Positions 17,812 through 26,404 of a DNA stretch of 64,000 nt are shown in pieces; the stretch's first letter is position 1, and each line of letters opens with the position of its first letter. Source of the DNA: Myxococcaceae bacterium (lineage in GTDB: Bacteria > Myxococcota > Myxococcia > Myxococcales > Myxococcaceae); assembly GCA_016793095.1 (NCBI GenBank), contig JAEUJQ010000006.1:1-64000 (forward strand). The letters run 5' to 3'. The notes under the pieces are model-generated. The model was given only the letters and a program-made list of their open reading frames with translations. It made no database searches and was not told the origin of the DNA. The position numbers and the translations under genes are program-made.

Positions 17812-18716
17812 TTGCCTGCACCCCAGAGGCCCCTGGCGCTCTCGAAGGCCTGCTGCAGGGCCTCGGCCGTCACCTCCGTCGAACGGAGGTAGCGCGTCGG
17901 CGGCGCGCTGGCGAGGAAGGGGCGCTCAGCCTCGCGCACCACCTCACTCAGCGCCGCGGGACCGAGGGCGGCGTCCGACCGCATGAGCTCGATGGCCTCG
18001 TCGAGCGCAGCGGTGAGCGCCCTCACTTCGGCCGGGTGGGCGTCGGCGAAGGCCGCGCGCACGGCGAAGGTGCCGAACAGGAATGGACTGCCGAAGACGT
18101 GCGGGACCGGCGCCGTCCGCGTGGCCGGCTCGGCGATCCCCCGGGCGAGCGCCACCGTTGCCATCGGGTCGCCCGTGAAGAGCGCCTCGACGCCCCCGCT
18201 CGCGAGCGCGTCGAGCTGCTGGCCGGGCGCGAGCGGCACGACCGACACCGCCCCGGCTGGCACCCCCGCGTCCTCGAGGATCGCCGCCAGCCACCGCTCG
18301 TACGCCACGGTCGGCAGCACCCCCACCCGTTTCCCCGCGAGCGAGGCGAGGCCGCCACCTCCAGCGCCCTTCTTCACGAGCAGGAATGACAAGGGGTGTG
18401 AGTCGTCCTCGACCACGGCCGTCAACGCGCGCACCGCGGGAGGCGCCGCGCGCGCCGAGAGGATGGGGAAGGCGACATAGCCGGCCGCGTCCAGGCGCCC
18501 GGCTGACAGCTCGTCCCCGAAGGCCTGCGCGGTGTCGAAGCGCCGGAGCTGCACCTCGACGCCGTGCTTCGCGAAGAGGCCCCGCTGGGCCGCGACGAAG
18601 ACCGGCTGGCTGATGCGCAAGACCGAGACGCCGACGATCACCGGCGCCGGCCCCGCTGACTTCGGGCAGCCGAGCAGGAACGCTCCCACGAGACAACTGA
18701 CGGCGAACCTGAGCAT
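17808..18716 (-). CDS. ABC transporter substrate-binding lipoprotein (NMT1/SsuA type)
   Basis: A 302-residue lipoprotein (lipobox FLLGC, Cys17) with a type II periplasmic binding fold of the NMT1/SsuA kind: GVSVLRISQPVFVA near residue 29, then LASLAGKRVGVLPT near 115. I chose the ATG at 18716 because it opens directly into the signal peptide; the long open frame upstream of it is antisense to the activase gene. The gene is first in the three-gene importer operon. It is expected to bind a small sulfonate, nitrate or pyrimidine-like ligand in the periplasm; identity is unknown. Confidence 0.88.
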   Translation of the reverse strand: MLRFAVSCLVGAFLLGCPKSAGPAPVIVGVSVLRISQPVFVAAQRGLFAKHGVEVQLRRFDTAQAFGDELSAGRLDAAGYVAFPILSARAAPPAVRALTAVVEDDSHPLSFLLVKKGAGGGGLASLAGKRVGVLPTVAYERWLAAILEDAGVPAGAVSVVPLAPGQQLDALASGGVEALFTGDPMATVALARGIAEPATRTAPVPHVFGSPFLFGTFAVRAAFADAHPAEVRALTAALDEAIELMRSDAALGPAALSEVVREAERPFLASAPPTRYLRSTEVTAEALQQAFESARGLWGAGK

Positions 18717-18992
18717 GGGGGGGTGTTCATCAGGTCGGCGACGAGGGGACAAGCGGCGTGGCGTCTCTCTCGAGCCCGGTTTCGCAGTCCACCACGGGCT
18801 TCCTCTCGCAGGCGGCGAGGCAGCCTCTTTCGCGGCCAGCGATGGCGCGGCGAGCTCGACGGTGAGCCGGAGGCCGCGCGGGCCCGAGGAGCCCTCGCGA
18901 AAGACGAGCGTCGTGCGGACCGGGGCGATCACGCCGAGCCTGCGGCGCTCTTCCGCCCTCGGAGTCCCCGGGCCGGGTAGAGTCGGCAGCGC
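18717..18992. other. divergent intergenic region between importer and activase genes
   Basis: The 276 bases between the divergent binding-protein and activase genes should hold both promoters. No clear palindrome, riboswitch-like fold or convincing sigma-70 box was recognised by eye. Confidence 0.5.
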
Positions 18993-21900
18993 GTGGCGAC
19001 GAGCTCGACCAGAGGCACAGGGATCGACATCGGCTCGACCACCGTGAAGGTGGTGGTGCAGGCGGGTGGCGTCGTGGTGCACCGCGCCTATGCCCGCCAC
19101 CAGGGACGGTGCCTGGAGGCCGCGCGGCGGCTGCTGGCCGGGGCCCCGTCCTCTGGAGGGCCGACGGTCGTGACCGGCTCGGCCGGGGTCGCCTTCGCCG
19201 AGGAGCTCGGCGCGGCCTTCATCCACGAGGTGCCGGCGGTCGCCGCCGCCGTGCGGCACCTTCACCCCGCGACCCGCACCGTCGTCGAGCTCGGTGGCCA
19301 GGACACCAAGCTGCTCACCTTCGTCGAGGGCGACTGCGCCAGCGACATGAACGAGCGCTGCGCAGCCGGCACCGGCGCGATGCTGGACCGCTGCCTCAAT
19401 CGGCTGGGCCTCGCCGCTGACGAGCTCACGCGCCTCGCGCTCCCGGACGGCCTGCCCGTTCCACTCGTGTCGGCCAAGTGCGGAGTCTTCGCCGAGGCCG
19501 ACGTCATCGGGCTCGTCAAGGCCGGGCGCCGCCTCGAGGAAGCGCTCGCCGGGCTGCTCGACGCCGTCGTCCGCGGCACACTCAACGCGCTCGCGCGCGG
19601 CCGACCGCTGACCCCGGGGGTGCTGCTGCTCGGCGGCCCCCACGCCTTCATCCCGGGGCTCGCGACGCTCTGGCGGCGACGGCTGGCCGAGCGGTGGGCC
19701 GAGCGCGGCGTCGCGGCGGGCGAGGTCATCGTGCCCGAGGGGGCCCAGTTCTTCGCGGCGCTCGGAGCGCTGCTGTGTGACTCCGCGCTCCAACAGGTCG
19801 CCCATGCGCGGCGAAGCGCGCGGCGGTCGCTCCAGGCGCACGGCGTGAGCGCCAGGCCCGCTGAGCGGGAAGCGACGCGACCTGAGCTGGCCGTGGAGTC
19901 CCCGGCGGCGGTCCGCGTGCCGGCTCAGGGGCCCCTCGCCCTCGGGCTGGACGCGGGATCGACGACGGTGAAGGGCGTGTTGCTCGACGCGCGGGGCGCC
20001 CTCGCCGCCACGGCCTACCGCAAGGCGACCCAGGATCCGTTCGCCGACGCGCGCGGGGTGCTGCTCGAGCTCGCGGCCCAGCTCCGCGGCGACGGGCGGG
20101 TGGCTGCGTTCGGCGTCACCGGCTACGCGGCAGAGCTGCTCGGTCCGGCGCTGGGCGCAGACCGCGTGATCGTCGAGACGCTGGCCCATGCGCGCGCCGC
20201 CCGCCACGCCGTGCCAGACGCCGACGTGGTCTGCGACGTCGGCGGCCAGGACATCAAGGTGCTCGTGCTCGCGGCCCATGGCGTCCACAACTTCCGGCTC
20301 TCGCACCAGTGCGCCGCCGGGAATGGGGCGCTGCTCGAGGCGGCTGCGAGCGACTTCGGAGTACCACTCGAGGCGTCGGGGGCGCTGGCCTTGTCCGCGA
20401 CGAGGCGGCCGACCTTCTCGGTGGGGTGCGCCGTCTTCCTCGACACCGAGCGCGTCACCGCTCAACGAGACGGCTTCACCCCCGCCGAGATCCTCGCCGG
20501 CCTCGCGCAGACGCTGCCGCGGAACGTCTGGGAGAACGTCGCCGCCGTGACCGATCTGCGCACGCTGGGCTCCGTCTTCGTCCTCAGCGGCGGCGTGCAG
20601 CGCAACCCCGCGGTGGTGCGCGCCCAGGTCGAGTACCTGCGCGAGCGGCACCCCGCGGCGCGCGTCGTCATCCACCCGTGCGCGGGTGAAGCAGGCGCCG
20701 TGGGCGCGGCCCTCCTCTCGCTCGAGGCCGCGGGGCCCACGCGCTTCATCGGCTTCGACGCCCTCGCGACGACCCGCTGGGAGACGCGCTCGGGCGAGGC
20801 GCTGCGGTGCCGCTCCTGCTTGAGCGCCTGCGCCCGGGTCGAGGTCTCGGCCCTCACGCCCGACGGCGAGACCCGCCGCATCCTCACCGGGCAGGGCTGC
20901 GAGCGGGGCGAGCTCAGCCCCCCGGCCGGCGATGGTGCGACCCGCGACCTCACCGAGGAGCGCGGCGGCGCCCGCAACCTCGTCCTCCTCGAGGCCACGC
21001 GCATGTTCGGCCGTGTTCGCGAGGTGAAGCCGGCCTCCACTCGCGGCGCCGGCCTGCGCGTGGGCATTCCGCGGGTGCTGCCGATGTACCGCGCGGCCCC
21101 GCTCTTCACCCACTACTTCGAGGCGCTGGGCGTCCCCCGCGAGCAGCTCGCCACCGGCGCCGCGACGTCCGAGGCGCTGTGGCGCGGGCACGGGGGCCAT
21201 GGCACCGTCGACGCGTGTTACCCCGCGAAGGTGGCGCAGGCGCACGTCGCCGCGATGCTGGGCGATCGCTCCCGGCCCCTCGACGTCCTCTTCTTCCCTG
21301 CGCTCACGCACGCGCTCACCGCCGTCGTGGGCTGCGTGGACACCGCGTCATGCCCCGTGGTCGCCGGCACGCCGCTGGTGACCGCGGCGGCTTTCGGCGC
21401 GGACGAGGCGGGGCGCCTGCCCGGTGGCGTTCGCCTGCTCCGCCCCACCCTCGCCCTCTGCAGTCACCCCCAGCTCAGCGCCAGCCTCTTCGAGGCCGCG
21501 CGATCGGTGTTGCCGGGGCTCACCCGGCCAGAGCATGACGCCGCCCTCGTCGAGGGCTTCAAAGCGCAGCGCGAGTTCGAAGCAACGATGGAGGCGCTGG
21601 GCGCGCGGCTCATCGACGACGCGCTTCAGGCCCGGCGCGCCGCCGTGGTGATGATCGGCCGCCCGTACCACGCGGACCCTGGCCTCCACCACCACCTCGC
21701 CAGCGAGCTGCAGGCGCTCGGCCGCAGCACGCTGAGCCTTCGGGCGCTGCCGAAGAAGGGCCTGCAGGCGAGCGCAGCGGTGGACTGCGAGGCCGTGAAC
21801 GATCTGCGCGAGGCGGCCCCTTCGCTGACCAACTCGGGTGACGGCGAGAAGCTGGCCGCGGCGCGCTTCGTGGCCCGACACCCGTACCTCGTGGCGATCG

Positions 21901-22100
21901 AGATCTCGCACTTCAAGTGCGGTCAGGACGCCTCGATGTACGGCGCCATCGCCGACCTCGCGCGGACCGGCGGGCGTCCCTTCCTCGCGCTGCACGATCT
22001 CGACGAGACCCGCCCCGTGGCCTCGCTGCGGCTGCGGCTGCGGACCTTCCTCGACGCGGTGGAGCGCTGGGAGCGCGCCCAGGCAGGCGGCCCGTCGTGA
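18993..22100 (+). CDS. double acyl-CoA dehydratase activase with DUF2229 region
   Basis: A 1035-residue protein with two BcrAD/BadFG-type ATPase modules in tandem (GIDIGSTTVKV at residue 10 and GLDAGSTTVKG near 313). Each has the two Cys that bind a bridging 4Fe-4S cluster between subunits (Cys123/Cys163 in the first; the HQCAAGNG and SVGCAVF blocks in the second). From about residue 600 follows a DUF2229-type region with further cysteines. Such activases inject an electron into 2-hydroxyacyl-CoA dehydratase-like enzymes using ATP. The start is GTG with a weak ribosome site. The dehydratase-like partner begins inside its stop codon. Confidence 0.88.
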   Translation: MATSSTRGTGIDIGSTTVKVVVQAGGVVVHRAYARHQGRCLEAARRLLAGAPSSGGPTVVTGSAGVAFAEELGAAFIHEVPAVAAAVRHLHPATRTVVELGGQDTKLLTFVEGDCASDMNERCAAGTGAMLDRCLNRLGLAADELTRLALPDGLPVPLVSAKCGVFAEADVIGLVKAGRRLEEALAGLLDAVVRGTLNALARGRPLTPGVLLLGGPHAFIPGLATLWRRRLAERWAERGVAAGEVIVPEGAQFFAALGALLCDSALQQVAHARRSARRSLQAHGVSARPAEREATRPELAVESPAAVRVPAQGPLALGLDAGSTTVKGVLLDARGALAATAYRKATQDPFADARGVLLELAAQLRGDGRVAAFGVTGYAAELLGPALGADRVIVETLAHARAARHAVPDADVVCDVGGQDIKVLVLAAHGVHNFRLSHQCAAGNGALLEAAASDFGVPLEASGALALSATRRPTFSVGCAVFLDTERVTAQRDGFTPAEILAGLAQTLPRNVWENVAAVTDLRTLGSVFVLSGGVQRNPAVVRAQVEYLRERHPAARVVIHPCAGEAGAVGAALLSLEAAGPTRFIGFDALATTRWETRSGEALRCRSCLSACARVEVSALTPDGETRRILTGQGCERGELSPPAGDGATRDLTEERGGARNLVLLEATRMFGRVREVKPASTRGAGLRVGIPRVLPMYRAAPLFTHYFEALGVPREQLATGAATSEALWRGHGGHGTVDACYPAKVAQAHVAAMLGDRSRPLDVLFFPALTHALTAVVGCVDTASCPVVAGTPLVTAAAFGADEAGRLPGGVRLLRPTLALCSHPQLSASLFEAARSVLPGLTRPEHDAALVEGFKAQREFEATMEALGARLIDDALQARRAAVVMIGRPYHADPGLHHHLASELQALGRSTLSLRALPKKGLQASAAVDCEAVNDLREAAPSLTNSGDGEKLAAARFVARHPYLVAIEISHFKCGQDASMYGAIADLARTGGRPFLALHDLDETRPVASLRLRLRTFLDAVERWERAQAGGPS

Positions 22101-23449
22101 AGGACACGACCCTGCTCGTCGGCGGGTTGAGCGGGCTGCACGACCCGCTCTGCGCGGCCGCGCTTCAAGGGCTCGGCCGGCGCGCAGTGCCCCTGCACCC
22201 CTGCACGAACGAAGGCCTGCGGCGCGCGCGCGCCTTCGGGAACCACGGCCAGTGCAACCCCGCGCACTACACCGTCGGCGCGGTGCTCGAGCACGCGCGC
22301 AAGAGCGGCCTGCCAGCCGCCGAGTTCGCGGCGCGCCACGCGTGGTTGACGCCCGGCTCGACCGGCCCTTGCCGGCTGGCCGCGTTCGGCTTCGAGTACC
22401 GCCGCGTGCTCGAGGGCGCGGGCCTCGGCGCGCTGGAGATCCACACCGTGAGCCAGCTGGCCTTCGCCGGCCACGTGACGGACTCGGTGCTGCCGCCAGC
22501 AGAGGCAGACCAGGTCCTCGGCGCGGTCCTGCTCGGCGACGCGCTCACCGAGCTGGGCCACCAGTTGCGCCCCTGGGTCCTCGAGCCCGCGAGGCTCGAC
22601 GCGCTCGTGCTCGAGGCGCGAGACGCCCTGGCGCACCTCCTCAGCACTGGACGCGACGAGGCTGCCACCGAGGGCGTGCTGGCCACGCTCGGCGCGCGCG
22701 CCAGAGCGCTGCCGTGCGCGCTCGATCGCGTGCTGCCGTCGATCGTGCTCGTCGGCGAGCCGTGGACGACGCTCACCGACGGAGACCCGAGCGACGGCCT
22801 CGTCCGCCGCCTCGAGGAGCTGGGCGCGGTGGTGGAGTGCCCGCGCGCGATCGACTGGGTTCGACACCTGCTCTTCGAGCGCCGCGCCGACGCCCTCGTC
22901 GACGAAGCGACCGCCTTCTTCGCGGAGGTCGATCGGCGCGTGGTGTCCCGGTGGGAACGGCTCGCGCAGGCGGTGGGCGTCCCCGGTCGGCTGATCCCGC
23001 CCGAGGAGCTCGCGGCCCTCTCCCACCCCCACTTCCCGGCCAGCGTGCGCGGCGGCAGCGGTCACCTCGAGCTCGCCCGCGCCGTCAAGGCCACCCTCGA
23101 GGACCGGGTCGATCTCGTGCTCTCACTCAAGCCCTTCGGCTGCCTCCCCTCCTCGGCCGTCTCGGACGGCGTGTTGGCGCCCTGGCTCGCGGCCCGGCGC
23201 GGCCCCGCGTTCCTCGCCATCGAGACGACCGGCGCGGCCGCGGCCAACCTCGACAGCCGCATCGACATGGCCGTCTTCAACGCCTCCGTTCGCGCCGCGG
23301 CCCGGTTCGATGCAGCGTGCGCCGCCGTCAGCTCGCGACCCGACGACGTTCGCGCCCGGCTCGCACGCCTGCCCCTCGGCGCGCTGGGCGATGGCAGTGA
23401 CGCGCGCCCCGCGACCCTCCTCGCTCGAGCGGGCGTTCGGAGCGGTTGA
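22097..23449 (+). CDS. 2-hydroxyacyl-CoA dehydratase-like protein
   Basis: About 450 residues. It has three widely spaced Cys motifs typical of the iron-sulfur subunits of the dehydratase family: a block with NHGQCNPAHY near residue 55, TGPCRLAAFG near 93, and KPFGCLPSSA near 348. The GTG start overlaps the stop of the double-activase gene (GTGA). In many bacteria these two parts form one protein of about 1400 residues; here they are two genes. The substrate of this branch is not established, and no acyl-CoA pathway genes are adjacent. Confidence 0.82.
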   Translation: MKDTTLLVGGLSGLHDPLCAAALQGLGRRAVPLHPCTNEGLRRARAFGNHGQCNPAHYTVGAVLEHARKSGLPAAEFAARHAWLTPGSTGPCRLAAFGFEYRRVLEGAGLGALEIHTVSQLAFAGHVTDSVLPPAEADQVLGAVLLGDALTELGHQLRPWVLEPARLDALVLEARDALAHLLSTGRDEAATEGVLATLGARARALPCALDRVLPSIVLVGEPWTTLTDGDPSDGLVRRLEELGAVVECPRAIDWVRHLLFERRADALVDEATAFFAEVDRRVVSRWERLAQAVGVPGRLIPPEELAALSHPHFPASVRGGSGHLELARAVKATLEDRVDLVLSLKPFGCLPSSAVSDGVLAPWLAARRGPAFLAIETTGAAAANLDSRIDMAVFNASVRAAARFDAACAAVSSRPDDVRARLARLPLGALGDGSDARPATLLARAGVRSG

Positions 23450-23496
23450 TCAGCCGCAAGTGGTGCGGTCACGGCAGTTGGTACGGTGGCGCCTCC

Positions 23497-24048
23497 ATGT
23501 GCCCGTCGCCGGCCCACTCCAGGCGCGCAGCAGCCCTCCTCGCGGCGGCGGTGGCGGCCTGCGCTGGCTCGGGTGAAGGGCTCGACCGTGACGGTCGCCC
23601 GCTTCGAATCGACGCAGGCGCGGCCGACGCGGGCGTCGAGGTGGACGGAGGCGACGGGGACGGCGGGGCCGGACCGGACGCGGGTGCCGATGCGGGCGTC
23701 GACGCGGGGGTGGTGGACGAGCGCGTTCGCTTCGGGTGGATTCAGAAGAACATCTTCACCCAGACGTGCGCGGCGTATTGCCATCGGGGCGCCGCTGCCC
23801 CCAAGTCGCTGCAGCTCGACGCGGTGAACGGCTATCAGCGCATCGTCGGCGTGAAGTCCACCGAGGTGCCGACGCTGGAGCTCGTCAAGCCGGGCGATCC
23901 GATGAACAGCTACCTCTACGTCAAGGTGATCCCCGCGGACCCGCGCCGCGTCGGCGAGCGCATGCCGCTCAACGAGCCTCCCTACCTCTCGACCGAGAAG
24001 ATCGAGGCGATCCGCGGGTGGATCAGCCGGGGAGCCCCTCGTGACTGA
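23497..24048 (+). CDS. lipoprotein with CX3CH motif, possible monohaem cytochrome
   Basis: A 183-residue lipoprotein. The signal peptide ends in AAVAAC, followed by a low-complexity spacer rich in Asp, Ala and Gly. The C-terminal 110 residues contain QTCAAYCHRG, a CX3CH motif, and end with an EAIRGWISRGAP segment seen at the end of many cytochrome c-like domains. Whether haem is attached is uncertain, since standard motifs are CXXCH. I chose the ATG at 23497 because an earlier in-frame TTG would precede the signal peptide. It opens a three-gene + strand operon with the haem-barrel protein, whose GTG lies inside its end. Confidence 0.7.
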   Translation: MCPSPAHSRRAAALLAAAVAACAGSGEGLDRDGRPLRIDAGAADAGVEVDGGDGDGGAGPDAGADAGVDAGVVDERVRFGWIQKNIFTQTCAAYCHRGAAAPKSLQLDAVNGYQRIVGVKSTEVPTLELVKPGDPMNSYLYVKVIPADPRRVGERMPLNEPPYLSTEKIEAIRGWISRGAPRD

Positions 24049-25171
24049 CGCCCGCCGCGGCATGGCCCTCGCCACCCTGCTCGCCGCGCTGACCGCCAGC
24101 GCCGAGCCGCACCTCGCGGTGCGAGAGGGCTTCCTCTGCAGCCAGTGCCACGTGAACCGCTCGGGCGGCGGGAAGCGGAACGCCTTCGGCGCCAACTACT
24201 CACAGACCGCGCTGCCGCTCTGGCGCCCCTCGGGGCTTGGCGTCGTGAGCCCGAACCTCGGCGAGTACGTCTCCGTGGGCGCCGACGTGCGGGTCCAGCA
24301 CGTGACCGTCGAGACGGTGCGGACGAAGTTCGACGGCGAGTGGCTCGAGGCGCAGGGCGGCAACACGCTGCGGGTGCCGCAGGCGAACCTGTACGGCGAG
24401 CTCACCATCGTGCGCGATCACCTCTCGCTCTACCTCGACGAGAAGATCGGTCCAGAGGGCGCGTCGGCGCGTGAGGCGGCCGTGCTGCTCTACGGCCTGC
24501 CGTATGCCGGCTACGCGAAGGCGGGGCGTATTCTGCTGCCGTTCGGGCTGCGGCTGGCAGACGACGAGGCCTTCATCCGCCAGGCGACGGGCTTCAACTT
24601 CGGCAACCAGGACCTCGGCGTCGAGGTGGGCGCCGAGCCGGGCCCCACGTTCCTCACCGCGTCGCTCAGCAACGGCACCCTCGGCGGCACCGACGACAAC
24701 GAGCGCAAGCAGCTCTGCGTCACCGGCGGCGTTCGCTCGCGCTGGGGCCGGCTCGGCGGCTCGTACTCGTGGAACGACAGCACCACGGCCGCCGGCCTGG
24801 TGGTGCGTCAGGTCGCGGGCGGCTTCGGCACGCTCAACTTCGGCCGGCTGACGCTGCTGTCCGAGGGCGACGTCGTCATCGACACCGAACGCCCAAAGGG
24901 CGCGCCGCGGACGCAGGTGCTGCAGCTCGCGGTGCACGGCGAGGCCGATCTGCTCATCACGAAGGGCGTCGCGGTGCGGGCCGCGTTCGGGTACCACGAC
25001 CCCGATCTCGCGGTGAAGAACGACCACCGCACGCGGCTCGCGATGACGCTCGAGGTCTTCCCGTTGCCGTTCCTGCGGGTGACGGCCACCTACATCCTCC
25101 GCAACGACATTCCGCAGCGCGTGCAGGGCCGGCAGGACGTCTTCCTCGTACAGCTCCACGGGTTCCTCTGA
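24041..25171 (+). CDS. monohaem-cytochrome/outer-membrane beta-barrel fusion, Cyc2-like layout
   Basis: A 376-residue protein with a signal peptide (cut near ASA-EP, residue 21), then one CXXCH haem motif at Cys33-His37 in the context REGFLCSQCHVNRSGGG, and then about 320 residues of alternating amphipathic strands with aromatic belts, closing on a Leu-Gln-Leu-His-Gly-Phe-Leu strand, as in outer-membrane barrels. That order (single haem, then porin) is the layout of Cyc2-type iron oxidases, although similarity to a specific Cyc2 could not be tested. The GTG start has GGGGAG 6 bases upstream and overlaps the preceding lipoprotein. It likely carries electrons across the outer membrane. Confidence 0.78.
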   Translation: MTDARRGMALATLLAALTASAEPHLAVREGFLCSQCHVNRSGGGKRNAFGANYSQTALPLWRPSGLGVVSPNLGEYVSVGADVRVQHVTVETVRTKFDGEWLEAQGGNTLRVPQANLYGELTIVRDHLSLYLDEKIGPEGASAREAAVLLYGLPYAGYAKAGRILLPFGLRLADDEAFIRQATGFNFGNQDLGVEVGAEPGPTFLTASLSNGTLGGTDDNERKQLCVTGGVRSRWGRLGGSYSWNDSTTAAGLVVRQVAGGFGTLNFGRLTLLSEGDVVIDTERPKGAPRTQVLQLAVHGEADLLITKGVAVRAAFGYHDPDLAVKNDHRTRLAMTLEVFPLPFLRVTATYILRNDIPQRVQGRQDVFLVQLHGFL

Positions 25172-25929
25172 TGCGTGCGCTCGGCCTCGCCAGCCTGCTG
25201 TCCCTCTCCGCGAGCGCCCAGGAGCCCGCCGACCTCGCCCGGGGGCGAACGGTGTACCGCGACGCCTGCGAGACCTGTCACGGGCGCGACGGCGATGGCC
25301 GGGGTCCCTCGGCGCGCGAGCTCGACCCGAAGCCGCGCAACTTCGTCTCGGGCTCGTTCAAGTTCCGCAGCACCGAGTCGGGTGAGCGCCCGCTGCTCGA
25401 TGACGTCGTGCGCACCGTGTCGACGGGCATCCGGGGCACGTGGATGCCGTCGTTCGAGAAGCTGATGTCGCCAGCCGACCTGCGCGCGGTCTCGGGGTAC
25501 GTGCTCGCGTTCGGGCCGAAGGGCGAGGTGCCCGAGCGGCTGGTGCCGGCGTCGGCCGAGCTCACGGTGCTGCCCGACAGCCCGGCGATGCGCGAGCGGG
25601 GCCGCGCGCTGTACGAGTCGCTCAAGTGCGGCCAGTGCCATGGGCCCGAAGGCCGTGGTGACGGGCCGGCTGCGTCGACGGCGAAGAACGACCTCGGCGA
25701 GGTGACGCCGCCGCTCGACTTCACCATCGGCCTCTACAAGGGCGGCTCGACGCCCGCCGACGTGTACCGCACCTTCGTCACCGGCCTCGACGGCACGCCC
25801 ATGCCTTCGTACGGCGACAGCCTGCCGAAGGAGGAGGACCGCTGGGCGCTCGTGCACTACGTGCGCTCGCTCTCGCGCAGCCCCGGCTTCTTCCGCTGGC
25901 TCTTCGGCCCGCGCACGCCGTGGGAGTGA
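25171..25929 (+). CDS. dihaem cytochrome c
   Basis: A 252-residue periplasmic protein: a Sec signal peptide, then two class I cytochrome c domains. Haem motifs are CETCH (Cys33-His37) and CGQCH (Cys153-His157); Met92 (WMPSF) and Met211 (PMPSY) are suitable distal ligands. The ATG overlaps the preceding stop by one base (TGATG), so it is translated with the haem-barrel gene. It is placed to move electrons between the outer-membrane protein and the periplasmic or inner-membrane carriers encoded on the convergent operon. Confidence 0.88.
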   Translation: MRALGLASLLSLSASAQEPADLARGRTVYRDACETCHGRDGDGRGPSARELDPKPRNFVSGSFKFRSTESGERPLLDDVVRTVSTGIRGTWMPSFEKLMSPADLRAVSGYVLAFGPKGEVPERLVPASAELTVLPDSPAMRERGRALYESLKCGQCHGPEGRGDGPAASTAKNDLGEVTPPLDFTIGLYKGGSTPADVYRTFVTGLDGTPMPSYGDSLPKEEDRWALVHYVRSLSRSPGFFRWLFGPRTPWE

Positions 25930-26404
25930 CGCCCCGCCTCAGCCTGGCGACGCGCCCAGCACGGCCGCCTTCCGCGCGACCCGTGAGCTGCAGCGCTCCC
26001 TTCCGTGGAGGACGGGCGCACTCCCAGCCGCGCTTCGTCGCCCCGTCGAGGACGAGCTGCGGGCGCTGGCGCCGGCCATCGAGCGGGAAGACGAGCACCG
26101 GGCGGGTCCCGGACGCGGGTGTGGCGAGGGCGGCGCACACCTCGGACCGCTGCGCGACGATGGGAGCCCCGTTCGCCGACAACACGCCCGACAGCTGCTT
26201 CGCGTCGGGCGACCGGGGGATGCGGGGCGCGATGGCGAGGCCGAGGCGAGAGGGGAAGGCGGCGTGGCGACCCGGCGGACGCCTTGCGACCGGTCAGCCG
26301 AGCGCCGCCGACTCGAGACGGGAAGGCGCCATCGCGACCCGGCGGACGGCGCCTTGCGACCGGTCAGCCGAGCGCGCTCGTGGCGCCGTTCGTGCGCGCC
26401 TCGC
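25930..26404. other. intergenic region between convergent electron-transfer operons
   Basis: The 475 bases between the two convergent operons contain no supported gene. The second half holds a two-copy repeat with a 67-bp period (listed separately). No clear hairpin with a T-tract was seen. Confidence 0.6.
26253..26375. repeat. two imperfect direct repeats, 67-bp period
   Basis: Copies begin at 26253 and 26320 with GGGAAGGCG and end in TTGCGACCGGTCAGCCGAGC. Both share GCGACCCGGCGGAC; the second carries a 3-base insertion. They lie close to the end of the cupredoxin-like gene. No open frame explains them. Confidence 0.75.

Noticed and set aside
18717-21311. N-terminal extension of the substrate-binding lipoprotein running into the activase region
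   Set aside because: It would place hundreds of charged residues before a perfect lipoprotein signal peptide and is antisense to the activase gene. The ATG at 18716 was chosen.
24041-25171. Plain porin with an accidental CXXCH
   Set aside because: The CXXCH lies straight after the signal peptide in a conserved-looking context and the flanking genes encode cytochromes, so haem is the better reading.
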